From Amphiduros pacificus (Eukaryota > Annelida > Polychaeta > Phyllodocida > Hesionidae): DNA of 64,000 nt. Position 1 is the stretch's first letter; every line of letters begins with the position of its first letter. The DNA is taken from positions 42,459,511-42,523,510 of the forward strand of contig OX439008.1 of the NCBI GenBank assembly GCA_949316495.1, written 5' to 3'. Below the pieces are notes generated by a model, which was given only the letters and a program-made list of their open reading frames with translations, ran no database searches and was not told the DNA's origin. Position numbers and translations under genes: made by a program. Shown here in pieces: positions 56,090 through 64,000 of the stretch.

Positions 56090-57110
56090 GCATAAGGAGG
56101 CCTTGTGATCAAGCCTTCCCCTGTCTCAAGGCGTTCACTTGCCCATTGATATCCATTGTCTTGTCACACCGCGATAATTTGGTGCGTAATTTACCGTTTC
56201 TAACCTCCCAGCTCCGCCTCCAACCCCCAGACACGAGGGGCCATATATTCCATTTTCCGTCTTTTCAGTCGCCGACCTTTGTGGCTCGGTGCTGTTTTCT
56301 GTGGTTAATAATTAACCACCCGAGTTAGAGGGAGGTCATCCTGTGGCTGAAATAAGAAACAGCCATACAGATGCCACTTTAAGAAAAATTTGCGGGCTCA
56401 TTTTATTGATCAGGGATGAAAGGGTTAAAGGCAAAAGAACCTTAAAAGAAGCCATAATAGGTGCGATAATTTGCAGGACCGGCCATGCATATTTTCATCC
56501 CCGAATTGATATTGAGGCTGAATCAATTATATTGAGTTTTTATTGATGAATAATCTGAGCGTGCACAAAGACGAGCCTATAATACGAGTGCCTGAGCGCG
56601 AAATACGAGACGAGAACCGTCTCCACCGAGATTACAGCCAGCCCTGTTCATCGACCAGAATTGCTGAGAGCAAAAGACTTTGGCGACTGCGAACTGCATG
56701 CCAGAACAAACAATGAAACAAAAATGTGGAAATATTTCACAATTAAAAGAATTAGAATGCCTGGCTTGTTTTCCAGGACGCTTTCTTTTCATATCGAGTT
56801 ACAGACTGTAAGCATTTATTTGCACCCGGATGATTTGTATAAATTGACGTTATCATGGCATCGAGAGTTCTATCTGTCACAGAGTCTTTCGTGAACTGAC
56901 TAATAAAGCAAGGGGGCGCTGCTAATATAGATAGTCTGGAAGCGGGTACTACAGCTTCCTCCGGGTCGTTTATGATAGGGCCTGACACGCCCTGTCTCAA
57001 GAGATCAGGGCGTGGCGCAGGGCGAGGACTTAATGGTCACATCACTGGGATGACCACGAGGAGAAATGATTTATAGCTGAGCACTAACATCTCTCTGTGT
57101 CAGAGTCCTC
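56090..57110. promoter_or_regulatory. Large GC-richer island, candidate conserved non-coding cluster
   Basis: About 1 kb of complex, CG-containing sequence between AT-rich flanks. Sites visible include CCATTGTCTTG (Sox-like), CCATATATTCC (near a CArG box), the HNF1-type palindrome at 56301-56319, GAATTGATATTGAGGCTGAATC-like homeodomain words, and CACGCCCTGTC / GGGCGTGGC (KLF/Sp-like) near 56986-57015. Open frames of 60-82 codons do not join into a gene. Reads like a developmental enhancer block; inference only. Confidence 0.4.
56301..56319. promoter_or_regulatory. Perfect HNF1-type palindrome
   Basis: GTGGTTAATAATTAACCAC is a perfect palindrome around one central base. Its core GTTAATAATTAAC (56304-56316) matches the HNF1 homeodomain consensus GTTAATNATTAAC exactly. 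The outer TGTGGTT / AACCACC arms also resemble inverted RUNX sites. The match is seen directly; binding is inferred. Confidence 0.7.
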
Positions 57111-57114
57111 TCGT

Positions 57115-57650
57115 GTGATCTGCAGCATATTCCAACTTGCAAAATTATATATATTTAAAAATCATATTGAATACTGAAGGGAAATAACAATTTATTATAT
57201 CATATTCCTGCATTTTATAGAATTGAGAATGCATTTTGTATTGTATTTCAAGCTTGAAACACTCTAAGGACAGACACTGAAAGATGCCAAGTCTTTTTCT
57301 ATGATGTGTAACCTATCCCAACTTATGATAGTATTTACAATCCAAAAATGTTTCCATTGAGGGGAAGTATAAAGTTATTCCTTAATAACATAGAATGGAG
57401 GATACATTTTGTGCTCTGTTTCAAACTTCAAACTTGAAGAGATTGAGATGTTATGGCAACTTTTAGTTTCATTTACAACAGCGAGTCTATATGTTAGATG
57501 ATCTGAGTATTTTGTTTCGATGGAATATTGTCAAGTATGGAAACTACAATATGCTGTACAAATCAACATTAAAATTCTATGGCTAGGATGTGTGGGTGCA
57601 TTTACATATTAGGTGAAATGATAACAAAAAATGCTGAAGTCCTTTGCTTT
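57115..57650. other. Non-coding AT-rich stretch
   Basis: No gene. At 57160-57480 two loosely similar segments share GAATGCATTTTGTATTGTAT / GATACATTTTGTGCTCTGTT followed by TTCAA...CTTGAA words, perhaps an old duplication. Confidence 0.45.
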
Positions 57651-57652
57651 TG

Positions 57653-57654
<2 letters not shown>

Positions 57655-57731
<77 letters not shown>
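57655..57731. repeat. (AT)n microsatellite, 77 bases
   Basis: Uninterrupted AT repeat. It can extrude as a cruciform and is likely polymorphic and hard to assemble. IYIYIY frames across it are artefacts. Confidence 0.98.
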
Positions 57732-57733
<2 letters not shown>

Positions 57734-57739
57734 CATTTG

Positions 57740-60510
57740 GACCCATCAACATTATTTGAGATGAAAATAATACTAGCTTTCTTAAGGTACTTCCGACCAT
57801 TATTAAGGGTGAAGATGGTACAAGAATGGTGGAGGGGGATGCTGAGAGTTGTTATAGTTGCTGCTGCAGGGCAGTCTACTCCAAGGAGATCTTATAGGGC
57901 ACTGGCTGTGTTTTTGTGAAAGCTTAACAAAGCATATCAGTCAATACTTGTGCCTGGTTTAACTAAGCCACCCACTCTCAATGAGCCCTCCCTTGCATGC
58001 ACATATATACAATAAACCCTCCCTGCAAACACACATGTTAGTTATTAGATATAAGCAATAAACCCTCCCTGCACACACATGTGTAAAATGAACCCTCCCT
58101 GCACACACACGTCTACACGTCTCATTCCTTTTGTTGTGCACAAATCATACCAATCTCATACTGCTATTATTGATACCAATAATGTGTCAGAAAAGATTGG
58201 CTAGTAGATTGGAAGTAATTTTCTTGTTGAAACTATTGTCTGATAACGTAGCATATATTTACGATTATTGGATCACGTTGGCCCTTGTATGTAGTTATAC
58301 ATCAGCGGAAATGTGAAAGTCTATTATAGTTATTTCGTGTTTAGTGTTTTCTTCAGCTGGTGTCGATTGAGCAAGTAAACAGACATTGAATCCTGGACAA
58401 CAATACAAAACCTGGAAATTCAAACTCACAGTTTAGAATTAATCAATTATGTATTATGAAATGTTAACCATTTTCAACGACAGAATGAGAAATATCACAA
58501 GAAAATGATTGCCTTTCTTTCATGATGATTCTGCCCTTCTTTATAGAGATGAAATGTTTCGTGTATGAACATGAAAAAATTATATGTTTTATAAAGTTTG
58601 CATTCATAAGAATATTTGCTTATATTTAGTCCATAAACTGTTGTATTATCGCTCACATTCCTCCACAAAATCTTGCAACCAATTTACTCCTAAGGAGACA
58701 ATTGCCCATGCAGAGCTCTCTAAAATGGAGATAAGAATGTGAGGGAAATATCCATCAGTGTAATTAGCCATCAACAATTGTTGTTGTAAAGATGTCTGCA
58801 TTTGGCCTGATGAGGGCCATCGTTTGTATTGTCTGTGACTTTGGGTTGATCCAGCGAATCACTGGAGGGTGAAATATTTGTAAGAAATCTCTGGAGAATG
58901 AAATATTTGTAGATTTAATTCTCAAAAAATCATCATTTGGAAAGTTCAGCATTGATAAAGTTGTTTATTGCATTTAATTGGATGAGCCCCGAAAGAAGCT
59001 TTTCATGATAATCTTGATAAGATAAATATCATTATTTGTGAATTTTGATGCATAATTGTGTCTATAACTGAAAGTAATGACCATCAAACATGCAAAGAAT
59101 CTTCTTGTCACAGAATCTTAACATTACTTTCTATATCAGCTGTTCATTAAGAAATAAACAGTCCACCAAGGCAATCTATGAGGTGTATATTGTGTCGGAC
59201 AGAATCAAATTAGTATCACGGTCACCATCATAACCTTTGTATCTGAGATAGGAGGGCGGAGGATCAACACAAAAGAGGAAATTTTGCATCAGGAAGAACA
59301 AAAGAGACTCAGGAAAAGGTTGAATATGAAGAGTTATCGGCTAATCTGATGAACGATGAAGAATATAGGAGGGGCGTTTTGCCACACGCTTTCTCCTCGT
59401 GATCTTTGCGTCTCATGTCTCGGCCATTTTTTGAGTCCATCAAGAAAGGCGATTATGATAGCCTTTGATAAAAAGCGAGTGATGCATTGTGGGGTGGATC
59501 AAGGGGGGGTATCGGTAATGGCAATTAGCTTATTTTTGTGATTTATTGCGCAATCTGGGGGCTCACATGCCACTGCTTTCGGGATCGGTGAAAGGGAGCA
59601 TGTGTCGCAATGTTGCAAGATGAATTGGACATTACTACCCTAGAAAACAGACGCAGACATGACCTCCAAAACAGACGCAGACATGACCTCCAAAACTGAC
59701 TCACCAAAGTCTCACCAAAGTCTCACCAAAGGGTATTACTTGATTCAATTCATGAAAAACATAAAAAAAAGAAAAAAGATTGCAATCTTTATCAAAATTG
59801 TGTCAGTGTATTGTGTTAAGCATTTAATATATTTGTCTTCACTGAGAAAAGGAAAAAAACATTTGATTGAAAAAGTATGCAGTTTTGATTGAAATTGCCC
59901 TAGAGAACAAGGCAAAAACAATTTATCTTAGATGTCTTGTCCACAAATATATACACAGTTAATGAGATTTCACCTCACTTCTTTACAATGATTTCTTTAC
60001 TAATTGAAATTGGCGACTGTTCCAGACATTGGAATGAATTGTCAGAACCAAAAGTGGAAGGATATTGAAGTATGCAATTGTCTGGACTTCCCAACATGAT
60101 CATTTTTTGGCTGCCACATTCTAACATATTTCCTCAATAAATATGTACTTCAAAAGGTCTGCTCACAATATATTATTTCTACTTTTTGCTTGACCCATTA
60201 ATAACATATGTAAAATACAAACAAGCAGAAACTGTCACTACCAGGAGAGTAATATTTTCTTTACTTCTGATTTCTCTTGCCACATTTGTTTTATATTAAA
60301 TCATATGGTAAAAAATGTCATTCTTATCCATTTTTTGCAATGTGATATCAGTAAAATGTGACATTTGATGATTAATAGAAATAAATAAGATGTCAGTGTC
60401 ATTTTGAGAGAAAAAAATATAATGTAGAGTATCAGTTTGTAGCATTTTGTTACTATCTCAAAATAAAATTTCTAGCCTGTTTGAGAAAGAGTATATCTCA
60501 AGTCACATTA
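57740..60510. other. Long non-coding stretch with small repeats and one GC-richer island
   Basis: A short AAACCCTCCCTGCACACAC theme repeats four times at 57985-58112. 59160-59640 is GC-richer and a conserved-element candidate, with the C/EBP palindrome. AAACAGACGCAGACATGACC occurs twice plus a fragment at about 59646-59700, followed by GTCTCACCAAA three times. No gene is supported. Confidence 0.5.
59545..59554. promoter_or_regulatory. Perfect C/EBP-type palindrome
   Basis: ATTGCGCAAT is the ideal symmetric C/EBP/bZIP site. It lies in a GC-richer island (59340-59640) with nearby homeodomain words (GGCAATTAGC). Sequence match is direct; function is inference. Confidence 0.5.
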
Positions 60511-60515
60511 TTTTA

Positions 60516-60868
60516 GATGTAGGCTGTACAAAGAGATCAACAATTTATGTGTAGACTGCACAAAGCAAACAACAATTTATGTGTAGGCTAAACAAAGAGA
60601 TCAAAAATTCATATGTAGGCTATACAAAGAGATCAACAATTCATATGTAGGCTATACAAAGAGATCAACAATTCATATGTAGGCTATACAAAGGGATCAA
60701 CAATTTATGTGTAGGCTAAACAAAGAGATCAACAATTCATATGTAGGCTATACAAAGGGATCAACAATTTATGTGTAGGCTATACAAAGAGATCAACAAT
60801 TCATATGTAGGCTATACAAAGAGATCAACAATTCATATGTAGGCTATACAAAGAGATCAACAATTTAT
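60516..60868. repeat. 32-bp minisatellite, about 11 copies
   Basis: The unit is about 32 bp with core AGGCTATACAAAGAGATCAA followed by CAATTCATATGT. Variants (CTGTAC, CTAAAC; AGGGATC; TTTATGTGT) are concentrated at the left end, and the right half is more uniform. Confidence 0.95.
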
Positions 60869-60943
60869 GAGCCAGGATAAAGATGTTAAGGTGTAGCCAT
60901 GTTTCAGCAGAGTCAGGAAAGGCCCTCTTGAGGTAGCTCAATA

Positions 60944-61150
60944 TCAGGGCCCAACATTAGCACTAGCTGACTAGCCAATATCAGGGCCCAACATTAGCAC
61001 TAGCTGACTAGTCAATATCAGGGCTCAACATTAACACTAGCTGACTAGCCAATATCAGAGCTCAACATTAACACTAGCTGACTAGCCAATAACAGGGCTC
61101 AACATTAGCACTAGCTGACTAGCCAATATCAGGGCTCAACATTAGCACTA
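60944..61150. repeat. 37-bp minisatellite, about 5.5 copies
   Basis: The unit is about 37 bp with core AGCACTAGCTGACTAGCCAA and TATCAGGGCTCAACATT. It contains the small palindromic words CTAG and AGCT. It lies only 75 bases after the 32-bp array but is unrelated to it. Confidence 0.95.
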
Positions 61151-61154
61151 CTAG

Positions 61155-64000
61155 AATTTTTAGGTTAAACATTTCCTACATTTAACTGTTTTATTCTTTA
61201 GCCAGTAGATCATGATTAAAGACAAATGGGTCTAAAGAGAACCTTGCCATTTGGGCCAGTGGGCAAAATCCTTAATGCAAAGCCCTGTATGATGGTGGCT
61301 CCTGGAAGCAGACATTATTGAAGAGTAATCCGGGGAGCCATGATATCTGCAGTAATATTCTTTATGACATCCCGCTATTATCCACCCTGTCTTCATGGGG
61401 TAAAATCATCAGTCCGCTGTCCACCGTTCCGTTATTTATTGCCTCCCTTATCTCAGTTTCATATTTGTGGTTAATGTTAGGGTTAAGGGTGCAAACATGT
61501 ACAGCCATTTGCAAAAAAAAAAAAAAAAGTGATAACAATTTTCATTGAATAATCCCCCCAAAAAATCATTTATGAAAACTAATTTTTGAGTGAACAAAAC
61601 AGAAATGGATGAAGTGTCTGGATATTAGTTTTTGTACTTACTGTGGCATTACAGAGGAACAAACTTTAGCAAGCTCCTGCAGTTATATTGGCAATAAATA
61701 TCCGTCGGTTCTGTCTGGATCTATCTGTACCTGTATGACTCATTATGATCTCTTTGGAATATTTCTTATCGATATGAATCAGATTCTATTTTTATTTATT
61801 TTTTTTTGTCTTTGAATTGACATAAATGTTTAATTTTACAAATTTATTAAAGCCATTCACTTAGATGCAAACAAAGCAATGTTTGATATGCCTGTCTATC
61901 TTTAGGGTCACCTTTAAGCTCCCTTTGTGTTCTCTTCTGATGTTAGGCTATACTTTGAGTGTATAAATAGAGCCGCAATTTCTATATCCATGAATTCATC
62001 ATAGATATTATTGTTGCTCAAACACTATTGACATTTCGCTTTTATTATCAAATAATTGATGAGTTAAGAGTCATGAATGTCGACATTACATAAAATTATC
62101 AAATTTATGGAGGCAACACCATTGGCAAAATGATAAGCACGGACAATATGAGATATTTCTTTTGACAGCTTAAATACAAATATAATTACTGTGAGTATTG
62201 AATACCACTTATATTGGGCAGGGTGAATGCAAGCCTCAATTACCACCATTCTAACCCACAATGAAGTGTTGCTGATCAGATCAATAAGGGCCAGAGATTT
62301 CCTATTACAGACAAAGACAAATAGATGCGGAATTATTTTTCAATTCAGACTAAATATTTCATTTGTAGCTCTAGTGAGTCACACCTTAAGCCACACCCAC
62401 ATTGAGGTTTATCATTGGTGAATCACTTGTATTATATTTAAAAAAGTTCTTGATTTTCTGCATATTTATGTTTTTCTCTGTAAGTCAGAATTGATTGGAA
62501 AGCTTGGTGACCAATACATTTTGATTCTTTATGTGGTAAATGTCATTTTTCTGCCAATGGATTATTGTATATAGCATTCAACAACTAACAGTGATGTCTA
62601 CTCTTCTTGATTACAGTGATAACAATGTTGAGATATTTGATTCAGTTGATTATGATCGGTTTTCACTGATCACCCATTGTTCAGTAATAATTCATAAGAT
62701 ATCATATAAATATGTGTGAGGTGCTAAAATATTCATGATAATTAGACCATGCTCATCATTTTATTGACTTCTAATTAATATGAATAATATATTCATCAGT
62801 AACACCTGAACAATGATAATATTGTTACCTCTTGGGGCAATATCAAAATATTCATTTATAATCATTTGCTGTAATTTACCCCTTAAAAACCTGATTTACA
62901 GAGCAGAAATAGAAGTCGTGTTTTGGAGATATGTATTTTTTTGACTCCTTTTTTGTTTTTTGTTGAGGCAGAGAAGTGGCAAGTGGTTTAGTATGAGTAT
63001 TGTGTGGCTATGATGGGCTCACTGGGGACGCCAGCAAGACATGAGGCACTGAGGCGGTCATAATGGCCTCTATGCCATACTCCCGCAACATCCCCATACC
63101 AACTAAGCTGCTGCAGAACAATCCTCACAGCTCTGCCCGGCTTCAGGCCTTCATTTGGCACTCTTTTTCGTTTCTCTTAAAGTATGGTTTTTGGTAAATG
63201 CGATTTTATTGCATCACCAAGAAATTTCTTGCATGGAATATGTAGTTGGTTTTTTTTATATAAATATGATTTGGTGATTCTTAAACACATGATATAAAAA
63301 GATATATATGAAATTAAAGAAAGGTAAAAAGTTAGAATGAGCCATGTTTAAGAGTGACCAATAGAGTTAGTGTATCAATTTGCTGCAGTGAGTGGCCCAA
63401 AGTTCTGGATAGCAAATATTGGGATCCAGATTCCATTGATATTGCTCACACTCGCCAAAGCTACAGAATTACACATTGAATTACACAGAAAAGGGAGTGT
63501 TAACTACAGATGTTTCAAACAAACATCTGCAATATCAAAGGTGCTGGGTTTCAATGGATGTAGCAATTTTTGTTTTTGATTGTTTAAATTTTCCTTTAAA
63601 TCATATTGCAAATCTATGATTTTTTTTTTCATTGTTTAACATCAATATTTCCTTCATCCATATAATAATTGCAAATTTGAAAATTCTTCCTCTCACCATA
63701 GGCATTAATTAAAACAGAACCATTGTCTCCAAGGCAAAATAGATATTTGTTATCAGCCTGAGAAAAATCATTGCACGAATTGTGCGCTATTTATATTTGT
63801 GTAATGAGAGACAATGCCATCGGGAACACAGTGAACAGAATTGCTTCTCTTCCAGGGGAAATGACAAATTTACAAACTCTCGATGGTGTTGACTTATATA
63901 TTGCAATACTTTATTTCTGAATAAATTTCAATCTTGTCATGCAGACAACATATTGTCTTAATACCATAAATATTGAGTTTAAATCCACACCCAAGATTAA
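61155..64000. other. Non-coding stretch to the end of the window
   Basis: AT-rich with a poly-A run near 61514-61528 and poly-T runs. 62220-62410 and 63000-63180 are GC-richer and may be conserved elements. A good acceptor TTCTCTTCCAG at 63845-63855 is followed by only about 20 open codons with no donor, so no exon is called. Confidence 0.45.

Noticed and set aside
57655-57731. IYIYIY frames over the AT microsatellite
   Set aside because: Pure dinucleotide repeat; the frames are artefacts.
63845-63920. Exon after a strong acceptor at 63855
   Set aside because: The frame stays open for only about 20 codons and there is no convincing donor.
1-64000. LINE, retroviral or other reverse-transcriptase remains
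   Set aside because: I looked for YxDD-type and endonuclease motifs in the translated frames and saw none, so no retroelement body is claimed.
1-64000. Ribosomal RNA genes, known microRNAs (let-7, miR-9, miR-124) or telomeric TTAGGG repeats
   Set aside because: None of their signature sequences was found by eye. A covariance-model search would be needed to exclude weaker RNA genes.

Overview
This window looks like about 64 kb of animal nuclear DNA. It is AT-rich (I estimate 62-63% A+T by eye) and has almost no long open reading frames. Single spliced-looking coding islands sit in long non-coding stretches, and micro- and minisatellites are unusually abundant. Frequent TACATGTA-type words, a 'GCGCTATATAAAT...(TTA)n' repeat tail and GC-richer, homeodomain-site-rich islands suit a marine invertebrate, but the sequence does not fix the phylum. 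Nothing bacterial, organellar or viral was recognised.

Genes: the best coding evidence is one internal exon on the + strand at 36061-36350. It has an acceptor, a GC-rich open frame and a GT donor, and I could not assign it to a family. Three to four decayed copies of its 3' splice-site region lie just upstream. A GC-richer block on the - strand at about 3453-4189 holds three staggered open frames and may be coding or a decayed gene. A 154-codon open frame at 50821-51285 and an exon-like piece at 39855-39945 are weaker. The rest reads as intron or intergenic DNA.

Repeats: about 18 independent tandem arrays cover roughly 8 kb. They have distinct units of about 9, 12, 15, 16/19, 17, 20, 21, 27, 28, 32, 37, 40, 44, 47 and 53 bp, plus CA, TA, TACG and TTA microsatellites. 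Several show higher-order structure: alternating 53-bp variants, an interspersed variant in the 28-bp array, and a 44-to-37-bp switch. A 2.27-kb DNA transposon with 25-bp terminal inverted repeats and a TA target duplication lies at 11057-13332. A short SINE-tail-like segment interrupts the 16/19-bp array near 50.2 kb. A short 'TGGTCACGCA/TGACCAAA' motif recurs at many loci and looks like a dispersed repeat family.

Rearrangement: at 17182-18497 a 407-bp segment is repeated around a copy of a 505-bp segment whose source is 3.2 kb upstream (14356-14860). The source boundary falls in the loop of a perfect 11-bp hairpin, and the junctions share 2 bp, which points to template switching.

Regulatory candidates: GC-richer islands near 20.0, 25.0, 32.8, 44.0, 56.1-57.1, 59.3 and 63.0 kb resemble conserved non-coding elements. 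They include a perfect HNF1-type palindrome (56301-56319) and a perfect C/EBP palindrome (59545-59554). An E-box-dense segment spans 44.74-45.40 kb.
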